Assembly: GCA_043787975.1 (NCBI GenBank)
Contig: JAYVUK010000038.1
Location: forward strand, 89,905-153,904
DNA length: 64,000 nucleotides
Source: JAPLDA01 sp043787975
GTDB taxonomy: Bacteria; Bacteroidota; Bacteroidia; AKYH767-A; 2013-40CM-41-45
Reading direction: 5' to 3'
The stretch's first letter is position 1; every line of letters starts with the position of its first letter. The translations under genes were made by a program, and so were the position numbers. This document shows, in pieces, positions 45,648 through 54,207 of the stretch. A model generated the notes under the pieces. It did no database searches, was not told where the DNA came from, and saw only the letters and a program-made list of their open reading frames with translations.

Positions 45648-45677
45648 TACGTGCGCAAGGTCGCAAGAGCGCACGTA
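45648..45677. repeat. 9-bp perfect inverted repeat after rlmD
   Basis: TACGTGCGC (45648-45656) pairs with GCGCACGTA (45669-45677). No T-tract follows. It looks like a small palindromic repeat; it may stabilise the mRNA end. Confidence 0.5.
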
Positions 45678-45795
45678 AGTAAGTACAGAAGCCCGAATGA
45701 ATGTTCAATGTCTCACCATTCGAATCAACCTTGAGATGTTGACAACACAATTTAATTCCTGCTGCTCCCGTTCAGGATAGAATTATATTCGTAGT

Positions 45796-46311
45796 ATGTT
45801 GAATAAGTTAGTCATACTTGTTTTATGCATGCTCTCTTTCAAGGCAGTTGCTCAACTTTCTGACACAACGGATTTAGAGCAGCACCAACTTGAACAGTGT
45901 TATACGTATTCAAACCTTTTTGGCTATACGATTGATACCATCAGCAATGAAAAGTTATTTGAAGCGATTAATGAATGGTTAGGTACCCGTTATTGTTATG
46001 CAGGAGATTCAAAGAACGGAATTGATTGTTCCGGTTTTGTCAATGAGCTGTATAAAAAAGCTTTCAACATTGCATTGACCGGAAGTTCAGGTGATCTTTT
46101 CAAACAGGTAATGCCTTTGAAAAAATCGGAGTTGCAGGAAGGTGATCTTGTTTTTTTCAAAATCAGAAAAAAAAGGATTTCACATGTCGGTATTTATCTT
46201 GGTCAGCGTAAATTCGCTCATGCAAGCCTGAAAGCCGGCGTCACCATTGACGACCTGGATGAACCGTACTACAAGAAATATTTTTACAAAGGAGGAAGAA
46301 TTAAAAGCTAA
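45796..46311 (+). CDS. Secreted NlpC/P60 (C40) peptidase
   Basis: A 171-residue exported cysteine peptidase with a signal peptide ending VAQ. The triad is visible: C78 in GIDCSGFVNELY, H130 in RISHVGIYLG and H142 in FAHASL. Such enzymes cut the gamma-D-Glu-diamino acid bond in peptidoglycan stem peptides. It follows rlmD by 161 bp and precedes a phosphoribosyltransferase gene. Confidence 0.92.
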   Translation: MLNKLVILVLCMLSFKAVAQLSDTTDLEQHQLEQCYTYSNLFGYTIDTISNEKLFEAINEWLGTRYCYAGDSKNGIDCSGFVNELYKKAFNIALTGSSGDLFKQVMPLKKSELQEGDLVFFKIRKKRISHVGIYLGQRKFAHASLKAGVTIDDLDEPYYKKYFYKGGRIKS

Positions 46312-46341
46312 CCGGGAATTATTTCTTAATATCGCTTTCAA

Positions 46342-46848
46342 ATGGAAACTATCAAAACGATTATTCTCAGCCGGTCTCAAATCGAGCAACGTATTAACCG
46401 TATTGCCTACCAGGTTTACGAAGACAATGTGGATGAACAGGAAATTATTATTGCAGGCATTGCAAAAAGCGGGTTCGTTTTTGCCAAAAAAATTGCTGAT
46501 GCCTTAAAAAAAATTTCTCCTTTAAAGATTCAACTCCTTGAAGTAATCATTGATAAGCATAGCCAAGTTAGAAAAGAAATTGAACTTCCAATTAGCAAAG
46601 ATCAACTGTTGGGAAAAGTAATTATTCTTGTTGATGATGTATTAAATTCCGGCAAGACATTGATTTACGCGTTACGTCCTTTCTTAAATGCCGACATCAA
46701 AAAAATAAGAACAGTGGTACTTGTAGACAGGAATCATAAACGCTATCCGATTGCAGCAGATTTTGTCGGAATGTCATTGGCAACTACGATGCAGGAACAC
46801 GTTACTGTAGAATTTGAAAGCAAAGAAGAAAATGTCTATCTGAGTTAA
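46342..46848 (+). CDS. Phosphoribosyltransferase (PyrR-like)
   Basis: A 168-residue type I PRTase. The PRPP-binding motif VIILVDDVLNSGKTL lies at 93-107. The substrate loop IAGIAKSGFVFAKKIADAL and the RIAYQVYED start resemble the PyrR/uracil-PRTase-like family. The base used is not certain (pyrimidine or purine), and a regulatory role as in PyrR is possible. It starts 31 bp after the NlpC/P60 gene, so probably co-transcribed. It converges with the BamA-like gene, 19 bp away. Confidence 0.82.
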   Translation: METIKTIILSRSQIEQRINRIAYQVYEDNVDEQEIIIAGIAKSGFVFAKKIADALKKISPLKIQLLEVIIDKHSQVRKEIELPISKDQLLGKVIILVDDVLNSGKTLIYALRPFLNADIKKIRTVVLVDRNHKRYPIAADFVGMSLATTMQEHVTVEFESKEENVYLS

Positions 46849-46867
46849 TCTTATTACATTCTTTTTA

Positions 46868-47968
46868 CTAAAAAGCTTCTTTCAATATCACATACAAACC
46901 ATTGGAACTTTTCCCGATGCCGTAATCAACTCGAAGGTTTAGTTTTTCAGATTTACTGACCATGATCCTCAAACCTGCTCCGTAAGCTGCATGCAAACCA
47001 TCCAGGCGGAATGCTGAAACGTCACCTGCAACTTCTCCCACCCCAGCAAAGCCTGCAACACCAAGCCTCCAGAAAAGAAATTGTCTGAATTCTGCCTGGT
47101 ACGCAATTAAATCTTTGTCTGTGTACCTGCCGTTATAGTAACCACGCATCATTTCAGAGCCTCCAAGCATGGCAAGATTTCTTATTGGGACGGTTCCTTT
47201 ATTTTGCTTGAAGATCATTTGCATCGCAAGCACTCTATCCTTAGAAAGTGAAAAAAATTTCCTCACATCCACTGCGAGCGAAGTGAAATTAAAATTACTG
47301 CCGGCAATTTCATTGTGCGACATTAACGTGAGCTCGGCTAAAATTCCTTTTGAAGGACTGTATGCACTGTTACGCGTATCATAGGAAAGGATAAAACCCA
47401 AACCGGACATGTTTCCTCCATAGCGTCCCGCAATATTCTGCTGATCAAAAACTCCGTTCGCTTCATAAATAAAATCACCAATGTGCTGAAATTCAAAACT
47501 GCCTCCGGCATACCAACTCCGAAAAAATCTTCTAAGCAACTGCGGATTAAAATAAACCTGGTGAATGCTATAATCCTCCTTTGCTTCATCGGGAGTGTTG
47601 TTACCGATTCCCCAGGTTTTATCAGGATAATAACTGTACGAAGTCTGAAGGCGAAAAATCATTTTCTCCTCCGGAAAAAATATGGATGAACCCAATACAA
47701 ATACAACCTGTTCCCTTAGGGTGTAGAGCGCAACCAGGTTCAGATCCGAGGTCCGGATCAGCGTATCGTTTTGTCTTGTCTTAAAGAAAAAAGCATTGGC
47801 AGCACCAAAGCCCCAATTGGTTTCGGGTGATTTCAGAAAGAAAGGAAAAAACAAAAACTTTCCTGAAGTTGTTTCTTTTGAAGCATCAACAGGAACTTCA
47901 TCGGAAGAGAAAACTTTTCCTACCGACAAGACACATAAAAGTAAAACTAACAGGTTCTTTTTTTTCAT
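46868..47968 (-). CDS. BamA/TamA-like outer-membrane barrel protein
   Basis: A 366-residue exported barrel with a signal ending VFSS. Features of the Omp85/surface-antigen domain: PFFLKSPETNWGFGAANAFFF (a family N-terminal strand), LSYDTRNSAYSPSKGILAELT, and the (V/M)RGYYNGRYTDKDLI motif of loop 6. It lacks POTRA domains, so it is a stand-alone barrel, perhaps lipid scramblase-like or an assembly factor. Function is inferred only to this level. Confidence 0.85.
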   Translation of the reverse strand: MKKKNLLVLLLCVLSVGKVFSSDEVPVDASKETTSGKFLFFPFFLKSPETNWGFGAANAFFFKTRQNDTLIRTSDLNLVALYTLREQVVFVLGSSIFFPEEKMIFRLQTSYSYYPDKTWGIGNNTPDEAKEDYSIHQVYFNPQLLRRFFRSWYAGGSFEFQHIGDFIYEANGVFDQQNIAGRYGGNMSGLGFILSYDTRNSAYSPSKGILAELTLMSHNEIAGSNFNFTSLAVDVRKFFSLSKDRVLAMQMIFKQNKGTVPIRNLAMLGGSEMMRGYYNGRYTDKDLIAYQAEFRQFLFWRLGVAGFAGVGEVAGDVSAFRLDGLHAAYGAGLRIMVSKSEKLNLRVDYGIGKSSNGLYVILKEAF

Positions 47969-48017
47969 TCAGGTCTGCGAAAGTAAAACTCTTTTGAGAA
48001 TTTCTCTTTCAAAAAAT

Positions 48018-48052
48018 AAACCCCTGAAGAATTCGTACATCATCAGGGGTTT
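48018..48052 (-). terminator. Rho-independent terminator of the repeat-coil gene
   Basis: AAACCCCTGA (48018-48027) pairs perfectly with TCAGGGGTTT (48043-48052); read on the minus strand, the hairpin is followed by ATTTTTTG. Confidence 0.75.
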
Positions 48053-48072
48053 CAATTCATTTGCTCAAAGCA

Positions 48073-50235
48073 TTATTCCTTGAAGGAAGCTTTGGCATAT
48101 TTTATTTCCTGTTCAAAGGAAGTTGAAGTCATGTTTCCCTGGTTTTTAAAATAAAACACTCCACCCCAATTATAAGATATCTTCTGGTAGTTGATGGTTG
48201 CTCCTGCTTTCTTTACAACCGTTCTGTAAATGGTTCTGTTCGTCTCTGTAATTGTTTCTTCGGTGACTCCTTCTTTATAATCAGAATCCACAATTTTAGG
48301 AACCGCTGTGGAAGGTGGTTTTGCAGGTTCCTTTGTTTTGTCATTTCCGTATGACTTTGCAGCGATCGCTTTCTTAGTATCCAGGTCAGCTTGAATTTTT
48401 GCTTTGCGTTCAGCTTCATCTTTTGCATTTTGTTCCTTAATAGCTAGCGCGATTGAATCTGCCTTGGCTTTGTCGTCTGCCAGTTTTTTCTGACGATCAG
48501 CTGCGGCTTTTGCCAGCGCTTCTTTTCTTTCTTTGTCAGCCTCAACCTTAGCCGTAGAATCCGCTACAAATTTCTCACGCGTTTTTGCGAGTGCATCGAG
48601 TCTTACTTTCTCCGCATCTGCTTTTGCAGTGGAGTCAGCAGCAAATTTTTGACGAGCATTTAATGCTGCTGCTTCTTTCGCAAGTGCATCTTTGCGCGCC
48701 TGTTCTTTCGCTGCTTCCTGTGCTTTTAAGAGAGCATCTTTTTTTGCCTGTTCTGCATCTGCTTTCGCGGTGGAGTCAGCAACAAACTTTTGACGAGCAT
48801 TCAATGCTGCTGCTTCTTTCGCAAGTGCATCTTTGCGCGCCTGTTCTTTCGCTTCTGCCTGTGCTTTTAAAAGAGCATCCTTTTTTGCCTGTTCAGCATC
48901 TGCCTTTGCTGTTGAGTCAGCAACAAACTTTTGACGAGCATTCAATGCTGCAGCTTCTTTCGCAAGTGCATCTTTCCTCGCTTGTTCTTTCGCTTCTGCC
49001 TGTGCTTTTATGAATGCATCTTGTTTTGCTTTCTCAGCGTCTGCTTTAGCAGTAGAGTCAGCAACAAATTTCTGACGGACTTTCAACGAAGCTTCTTCTT
49101 TCGCAAGTGCATCTTTCTTTGCCTGCTCTTTCGCTGCTTCCTGTACTTTTAAAAGAGCAGCCTGTTTTGTCTGTTCCGCTTCTGCTTTTGAGGTTGAGTC
49201 TGCAACAAATTTTTGCCTGGCTTTTAAGGCCATTTCTTCTTTCGCAAGTGCATCTTTCCGCGCCTGTTCTTTCGCTGCTTCCTGTGCTTTTAAAAGAGCA
49301 TCTTGTTTTGATTTCTCCGCATCTGCGCGCGCAGTTGAATCAGCAACAAACTTCTCACGGGCTTTTGATGCAATCTCAGCTTTGGCTATTGAATCTTGTC
49401 TTTCCTTATCTTTTAACTTCGCAAGCGCTTCTGCATCTGCTTTTGCTTTCGCATTTGCAATCGAATCTTGTCTCGCTTTAGCAAGCTCCGCTCTGCTGAT
49501 CGAATCCTGTCTCGCTTTTTCTTTTGCTTCAAATGCAGCTTTCATTGCTGCTGCAGCATCCGCCTTTGCTATCGAATCCTGCATTGCTTTTTCCTGCACT
49601 TTACGAATTCGATCCTGTTCTGCTTGTTGAGCCAGAAGGCCTGCATTACGCTCCTTCGCTTTTGCAAGTGAATCGCTCCATACTTTATTCAAGGAATCCA
49701 GTCGCGCCTTATCTTTTTGTCTTGCCAATGCTTCAGCTTCTCTCCGGGCCTGATCAAGTTCTGATTTTACTGACTTGGAATAATTCTCATCAAAAACAAA
49801 ATCTTCATACGTGGTGTTGTAAACAAACCTGGCGACAGGTTTTGTCGTTGCATCCTTCTGCGATAAATCACCTTTGTCTTCAAACAAATCAATGGTAAAT
49901 TTCTGGGCAGGAATGATCATATCGTTCGCATCCTTCGGAACAATGGTGTTGTATTCAACATACTTGGAAACAAATCCTGCCTTGATGAATTTGATCTGGC
50001 ATTGCTTATTCAAATTTAACTTTACGGTGGCAGTACCATTCGGTTTTGTGTACAACGTTTGAATGAGGCTTCCATTCTCATATACTTCAACAGCAACATT
50101 TTCAGCTGCCCTATTCGAAGCATTTACGCTGACCGGTATTTCAACCCGTCCCTGCATCTGTGCAATGGCTTGCATCATCATCAGGCAACTAATCATAATT
50201 ACTGATACACTAAATTTTATCTTTTTGTTTAACAT
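48073..50235 (-). CDS. Secreted coiled-coil protein with 47-residue tandem repeats
   Basis: A 720-residue exported protein. Signal peptide ending AIAQ; an N-terminal Ig-like carboxypeptidase-regulatory-type domain (VEVYENGSLIQTL ... CQIKFIKAGF) at about 25-120; then a long Ala/Lys/Glu coiled coil where a unit starting ARQKFVADSTAKADAEQAKK recurs about six times (141-bp DNA period) from about residue 290 to 530; then a short C-terminal domain with RTVVKKAGATINYQKISYNWGG. It resembles TolA-like spacers that bridge the periplasm, but no TolA C-domain is seen. Tandem DNA repeats may vary in number between strains. Confidence 0.82.
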   Translation of the reverse strand: MLNKKIKFSVSVIMISCLMMMQAIAQMQGRVEIPVSVNASNRAAENVAVEVYENGSLIQTLYTKPNGTATVKLNLNKQCQIKFIKAGFVSKYVEYNTIVPKDANDMIIPAQKFTIDLFEDKGDLSQKDATTKPVARFVYNTTYEDFVFDENYSKSVKSELDQARREAEALARQKDKARLDSLNKVWSDSLAKAKERNAGLLAQQAEQDRIRKVQEKAMQDSIAKADAAAAMKAAFEAKEKARQDSISRAELAKARQDSIANAKAKADAEALAKLKDKERQDSIAKAEIASKAREKFVADSTARADAEKSKQDALLKAQEAAKEQARKDALAKEEMALKARQKFVADSTSKAEAEQTKQAALLKVQEAAKEQAKKDALAKEEASLKVRQKFVADSTAKADAEKAKQDAFIKAQAEAKEQARKDALAKEAAALNARQKFVADSTAKADAEQAKKDALLKAQAEAKEQARKDALAKEAAALNARQKFVADSTAKADAEQAKKDALLKAQEAAKEQARKDALAKEAAALNARQKFAADSTAKADAEKVRLDALAKTREKFVADSTAKVEADKERKEALAKAAADRQKKLADDKAKADSIALAIKEQNAKDEAERKAKIQADLDTKKAIAAKSYGNDKTKEPAKPPSTAVPKIVDSDYKEGVTEETITETNRTIYRTVVKKAGATINYQKISYNWGGVFYFKNQGNMTSTSFEQEIKYAKASFKE
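48640..49360. repeat. 141-bp coding tandem repeat (about five to six units)
   Basis: The marker TGACGAGCATT or its relatives recurs at about 48650, 48791, 48932, 49073, 49214 and 49355, each 141 bp apart. The first three units are nearly identical in DNA and the outer ones more diverged, so the array expanded recently near its 3' end. It encodes the 47-residue units of the coiled coil. Confidence 0.8.
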
Positions 50236-50368
50236 TTTATTTCTCCAGGTAACAATAACGGGAATTTCAGATTTTTATTCCTGCAAATTTAATCATTCGT
50301 TCTTTTTTAGAGCATGAATGGTTCAGTAAAATGGATACTTAAATCCGCAAAAAAAGTTTCTGAATTGC

Positions 50369-51223
50369 TCAGTTAAAAGTCACATTTGCAGCCATCATGG
50401 CTTGTGAAAATAATGCTTTATCTAAATTCAACGAAACCAGTTCTTTCTGAAAATATCCAACGACATTTTCTGTTGCAATATTACCAACCAATTCATCTTT
50501 TGCCATCGGACAGCCACCGATTCCTTTCATGGCAGAATCGAAACGAAAGCAACCGCTTTTAAAGGCAGCATCTATCTTTTCTTCCCAACTGTTCGGATTG
50601 GAATGCAAGTGAGCGCCAAACTCCACGTCCTTACATTCAGGAATAAGGTGTGAAAAAAGATGCGTGATGTTTTCAGGATTGGAAACTCCGACTGTATCCG
50701 CCAATGCAATAATTTTGATTCCAAGTTCTGAAAGTCTCTTCACCCATTTCATAACGATGTCAGCACTCCAGGGTTCGTTGTATGGATTTCCGAAACCCAT
50801 GGAAATGTAAATGACCAATTGTTTTTTCCTGCTCACACATATTTTTTGAATCTCTTCCACTCTTTCAAGTGATTCGCTTATGGTTGAATTCGTATTCCGT
50901 TTCTGAAACTCTTCGGAGACAGAAAAAGGAAAACCGAGGTATGTAATTTCATCAAACGAAACCGCTTCCTCTGCTCCTCTCACATTGGCAATGATGGCCA
51001 ATAATTTTGATGTTGTATTGGTAAGATCGAGTTTCGACAAAACCTCTTTTGTATCTTTCAATTGAGGAATTGCTTTTGGAGAAACAAAACTTCCGAAATC
51101 AATGGTATCGAAACCCACTTTCAACAAGGAATTAACGTACTTGATTTTTTGTTCAGTTGGGATAAAATCGTGCAGTCCTTGCATGGCGTCGCGCGGACAT
51201 TCGACCAGTTTTATTTTTTGCAT
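50369..51223 (-). CDS. Hydroxymethylglutaryl-CoA lyase family protein
   Basis: A 284-residue TIM-barrel lyase. The start at 51223 (MQKIKLVECPRDAMQGLH) is preferred over 51283. Landmarks: PRDAMQ (metal and substrate contacts), SFVSPKAIPQL, FGAHLHSNPNSWEEKI (metal histidines) and GIGGCPMAKDELVGNIATE (catalytic cysteine). It cleaves HMG-CoA to acetyl-CoA and acetoacetate in leucine degradation. Length is standard. It is transcribed divergently from the oxoamine synthase. Confidence 0.93.
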   Translation of the reverse strand: MQKIKLVECPRDAMQGLHDFIPTEQKIKYVNSLLKVGFDTIDFGSFVSPKAIPQLKDTKEVLSKLDLTNTTSKLLAIIANVRGAEEAVSFDEITYLGFPFSVSEEFQKRNTNSTISESLERVEEIQKICVSRKKQLVIYISMGFGNPYNEPWSADIVMKWVKRLSELGIKIIALADTVGVSNPENITHLFSHLIPECKDVEFGAHLHSNPNSWEEKIDAAFKSGCFRFDSAMKGIGGCPMAKDELVGNIATENVVGYFQKELVSLNLDKALFSQAMMAANVTFN

Positions 51224-51382
51224 AAGAGTGCAAAAGTAGAAACAAAAAACTGAACGCAGATTTTCAAGATAGTCATGATTCATTTAGATTTATTCTCAAA
51301 ACATGATGATCTTTAAAACTTGTAATTTACTTCAAGAATAGATTCTCCATATCCAATTCACAATGGCTGTGAACTAAAAATC

Positions 51383-51420
51383 TTCGCCTATTGGCGAAAT
51401 TTAAACATTTGTTACATTTG
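51383..51420 (+). promoter_or_regulatory. Promoter of the oxoamine synthase with an overlapping palindrome
   Basis: TTG (51391-51393), a 19-nt spacer and TACATTTG (51413-51420) form a near-ideal Bacteroidota promoter. A palindrome TTCGCC-TATT-GGCGAA (51383-51398) overlaps the -33 element, so a repressor could block it. The leader to the GTG start would be about 27 nt. Confidence 0.6.
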
Positions 51421-51453
51421 CCATCGATCAACGTTTACTAAAATTAATAGCGA

Positions 51454-52695
51454 GTGGATTTATTCGAAAAAATATTACAGGACAGAGGACCAATCGGTCA
51501 ACATGCAAAAGACTCGCATGGCTATTTCACTTTTCCAAAATTAGAAGGTGATATCGGGACACGCATGATCTTTCGAGGAAAAGAACGCCTTGTCTGGAGT
51601 CTCAACAATTACCTTGGGCTGGCAAATTATCCTGAAGTGAGAAAAGCGGACGCAGACGCCACAGCACATTACGGATTTGCTTCACCGATGGGTGCTCGCA
51701 TGATGTCGGGTAATTCCAATCTTCATGAGCAATTGGAATCGGAGTTGGCCGATTTTGAACAGAAAGAAGATGCGATACTTCTCAACTATGGTTACCAGGG
51801 AATGGTTTCAGCCATTGATTGTTTGGTCGACCGTCACGATGTGATCGTATATGATTCTGAAAGTCACGCGTGCATTATTGACGGAGTTCGTTTGCACATG
51901 GGAAAACGCTTTGTATTTCCACACAACGATATTGCGAACTGCGAAAAGCAACTGGAACGCGCTACAAAACTTGTAGAAGAATCAGGCGGATCGATTCTTC
52001 TCATCACTGAAGGAGTTTTTGGAATGAGTGGCGATATGGGAAAGCTAAAAGAGATTGTTGAGTTGAAAAAGAAATTTCAGTTTCGACTTTTTGTGGATGA
52101 CGCTCATGGTTTCGGCACCATGGGAAAAACCGGTGCTGGAACCGGTGAAGAGCAAGGCGTACAGGAGGAGATTGATATTTACTTCGGCACGTTTGCAAAA
52201 TCGATGGCGTTAATCGGTGGTTTTATTGCAAGCAAGGAACAGGTTGTTGAATACCTCCGTTACAATATGCGCTCACAGATTTTTGCCAAAAGCAATCCAC
52301 ATGCAATGGTTGCAGGCGCGTTAAAACGTCTTGAACTTTTAAGAACGCGACCTGAACTGAAAGACAATCTCTGGAAAATTGTTCACGCACTTCAGAAAGG
52401 ATTAAAGGACGCAGGTTTCGAAATTGGTAAGACACAATCACCCGTTACACCGGTTTATCTGAATGGAACAGTTGGAGAAGCCACCAACCTGATTTATGAC
52501 CTCCGTGAAAATTATGACATCTTCTGTTCAGGCGTTATTTACCCTGTAGTTCCGAAAGGAATTATTATTTTGCGGTTGATTCCGACAGCAGTTCATACGT
52601 TGGAAGATGTTAACTATACGATTGACGCATTCAAAAAAGCATATAAAAAGCTAAAAGCAGGTGAATACGCATCTGATAAAATTGCATCATTTTAA
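51454..52695 (+). CDS. Alpha-oxoamine synthase family PLP enzyme (KBL/AONS/SPT type)
   Basis: A 413-residue fold-type I PLP enzyme starting with GTG at 51454. Motifs: VWSLNNYLGLANYPEV, ASPMGARMMSGNSNLHEQLE, DDAHGFGTMGKTG and the PLP lysine in TFAKSMALIGGF. It condenses an acyl-CoA with an amino acid and releases CO2, as in 2-amino-3-oxobutyrate CoA ligase, AONS, serine palmitoyltransferase or cysteate acyltransferase. The substrate cannot be told from the sequence; sphingolipid or sulfonolipid synthesis is possible in Bacteroidota. Confidence 0.85.
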   Translation: MDLFEKILQDRGPIGQHAKDSHGYFTFPKLEGDIGTRMIFRGKERLVWSLNNYLGLANYPEVRKADADATAHYGFASPMGARMMSGNSNLHEQLESELADFEQKEDAILLNYGYQGMVSAIDCLVDRHDVIVYDSESHACIIDGVRLHMGKRFVFPHNDIANCEKQLERATKLVEESGGSILLITEGVFGMSGDMGKLKEIVELKKKFQFRLFVDDAHGFGTMGKTGAGTGEEQGVQEEIDIYFGTFAKSMALIGGFIASKEQVVEYLRYNMRSQIFAKSNPHAMVAGALKRLELLRTRPELKDNLWKIVHALQKGLKDAGFEIGKTQSPVTPVYLNGTVGEATNLIYDLRENYDIFCSGVIYPVVPKGIIILRLIPTAVHTLEDVNYTIDAFKKAYKKLKAGEYASDKIASF

Positions 52696-52814
52696 TTGCA
52701 GATTTGTAAATTCATACTACATTCGTGATCAAAATCGAACTAACAGGACAAGAAACACTACTTTACACAATTCATAATTTCTAATTTCTAACAACAAATC
52801 AAAACCAGAACACA

Positions 52815-52991
52815 ATGAAAGAATACGAAAAAGTAAAACAACTTGTGGCAGCAATTGAAGAAGACGTTCTTAAATTTGCTGAAAAAGGAAATGCAGCAGC
52901 GGGAACCCGCGTTCGCAAAGGCTGTCAGGACATTAAACGCGCCTGCCAGGAAATGCGTGATGCAGTTCAGGCAGCTAAAAAAGCTGAATAA
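52815..52991 (+). CDS. Histone H1/Hc1-like small DNA-binding protein
   Basis: A 58-residue protein starting MKEYEKVKQLVAAIEED. The central motif NAAAGTRVRKGCQDIKRAC and a lysine-rich tail (QAAKKAE) match the Bacteroidota Hc1/histone H1-like family, which are short helical nucleoid proteins. It contains two cysteines. A strong terminator follows at 53025-53055. Confidence 0.85.
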   Translation: MKEYEKVKQLVAAIEEDVLKFAEKGNAAAGTRVRKGCQDIKRACQEMRDAVQAAKKAE

Positions 52992-53024
52992 CTTGAGTTG
53001 ATTCTCAGGAATCGATTTATAAAG

Positions 53025-53058
53025 AAATCCCTTCTGCAATTTGCAGAAGGGATTTTTT
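53025..53058 (+). terminator. Strong terminator after the histone-like gene
   Basis: AAATCCCTTCTGC (53025-53037) pairs perfectly with GCAGAAGGGATTT (53043-53055) with a 5-nt loop, followed by a T-run. Confidence 0.9.
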
Positions 53059-53081
53059 GTACTTGTTCAGTTTAAATTATT

Positions 53082-53192
53082 GAGATTCCTCGCTTCGCTT
53101 GGAACGACACCTCTGAGAGTGGCGATAAGCGGGCTTAAGCCCGCTTCACAGCTTTAATTTGCATTGTCATTCCTAGCGAAGCGAGGAATCTC
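53082..53192. repeat. 111-bp terminal-inverted-repeat element, copy 2
   Basis: Termini 53082-53109 and 53165-53192 pair with two mismatches over 28 nt. The interior has a perfect 20-bp palindrome at 53127-53146 (AAGCGGGCTTAAGCCCGCTT). It is the opposite-orientation partner of 7195-7301: the reverse complement matches across the interior. Confidence 0.8.
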
Positions 53193-53299
53193 TTTTAAAA
53201 CTAACCTGCTATTGATTTTTTTTGTGTGCATTCGGGTTAAAAAGGTTTAGTAGATTTGCTCTTGAGTGGTAAAGCTTATTTCTTTTAAAAGTAAACACC

Positions 53300-53767
53300 A
53301 TGAAACGATTACTTCTCACAGCAATTTTTGTTTTCGCAATGAACCATTCGAGAGGACAAATCATTTTTCCGGAAGGAAGCGGCGATCCGAATCCCGAAAA
53401 GCAAGACATCTCACCTACAAAAGAAATCGGTTACGGACTAACTGGAGTGGGTGCAGCTACGATTGCCAATACAGCATTAAAATTATTTCCCGTAAAAAGT
53501 CCTGCAGCCTGGTACATCGGCGGAGGAGTTGCCTTAGCAACCGGACTTTATCTTTTACTTTTTGCAGAGGACGATTACAAACCACATTATTGGAAAGGAA
53601 TGCAGGGCTATAATTCCAGGAATTTCTATAAAAACGATTTCATATTTCTTGCTGGATCGGTTCACGAATCGCACCTATTGCTTCCAAACAAAAAACGCCC
53701 TGAAGTAAATCAGAGCGTTTCTTTATCAAGCGATAAAATTTTTATTTCTCGGCAGGGGTTGAAGTAG
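53300..53767 (+). CDS. Small exported protein of unknown function
   Basis: A 155-residue protein with a signal peptide ending SRGQ, a central hydrophobic helix (AAWYIGGGVALATGLYLLLF, residues about 74-93) and a C-terminal basic tail. No family is recognised. The last 25 codons run over a terminator hairpin (53693-53720) belonging to the convergent gene, and the stop lies 26 nt into that gene, so the true C-terminus may have been shorter before a mutation. A TAGATTTG box lies 42 bp upstream at 53251. Confidence 0.65.
   Translation: MKRLLLTAIFVFAMNHSRGQIIFPEGSGDPNPEKQDISPTKEIGYGLTGVGAATIANTALKLFPVKSPAAWYIGGGVALATGLYLLLFAEDDYKPHYWKGMQGYNSRNFYKNDFIFLAGSVHESHLLLPNKKRPEVNQSVSLSSDKIFISRQGLK
53687..53720 (-). 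terminator. Terminator of the DUF4878-like gene
   Basis: On the minus strand AAACGCTCTGA pairs with TCAGGGCGTTT with one mismatch around TTTACT, then TTTTTTG. On the plus strand the same hairpin lies within the end of the opposing gene. Confidence 0.75.
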
Positions 53768-54188
53768 TATCTGTTGTGGTTGCACCGGAATCCATTGTAT
53801 TGGTGTCTCCGGCTCCGCTATTCAAATCATCTTTACTCATGGCGACCTTCCAATTACCATCTACTTTTACAAGGTGTATGGTTTGTTCACCGCTATCTTT
53901 ACCTACTTCTTTGTAAGTATACGTCGCTTTGTCGCCTTCAATTTTTTCAGACGTGATTTTTGTTTTTACATCTTTCTTGGCCGAGTCGGGCATCATCTTC
54001 GCAAATCCACCCAACATGTCAAGCATTTTGCCTGTATCTTCCGTTCCGTATTTTTTCGCTCCGTCAAAATCCATTTTATTCATTGCTTTCAGAAAATTTT
54101 CTGCAACTGATTTCGGAGAATTGCCTGAACAGGAAACAAGAAAGCAAATCAGCACGGTCGCGCTTGCTTTAAATAAACCATTTTTCAT
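53742..54188 (-). CDS. DUF4878-like lipoprotein
   Basis: A 148-residue lipoprotein with a signal ending FLVSC (lipid cysteine at 20). The domain that follows (SVAENFLKAMNKMDFDGAKKYGTEDTGKML ... VKVDGNWKVAM) resembles DUF4878, an SnoaL/cystatin-like fold, and ends in a low-complexity Thr/Ser/Asp tail. Likely periplasmic; function unknown. It lies 19 bp after the YiiX-like gene on the same strand. Confidence 0.8.
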   Translation of the reverse strand: MKNGLFKASATVLICFLVSCSGNSPKSVAENFLKAMNKMDFDGAKKYGTEDTGKMLDMLGGFAKMMPDSAKKDVKTKITSEKIEGDKATYTYKEVGKDSGEQTIHLVKVDGNWKVAMSKDDLNSGAGDTNTMDSGATTTDTTSTPAEK

Positions 54189-54207
54189 TGTGTGTTGAGA
54201 TTTGTGG

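Noticed and set aside
48640..49360. CRISPR or integron-like array
   Set aside because: The 141-bp period is an exact multiple of three and stays in one open frame; it encodes protein repeats.
48585..49481. Leucine-rich open frames on the plus strand
   Set aside because: Products of the 141-bp repeat read on the wrong strand; the coiled-coil protein on the minus strand has a signal peptide and domain structure.
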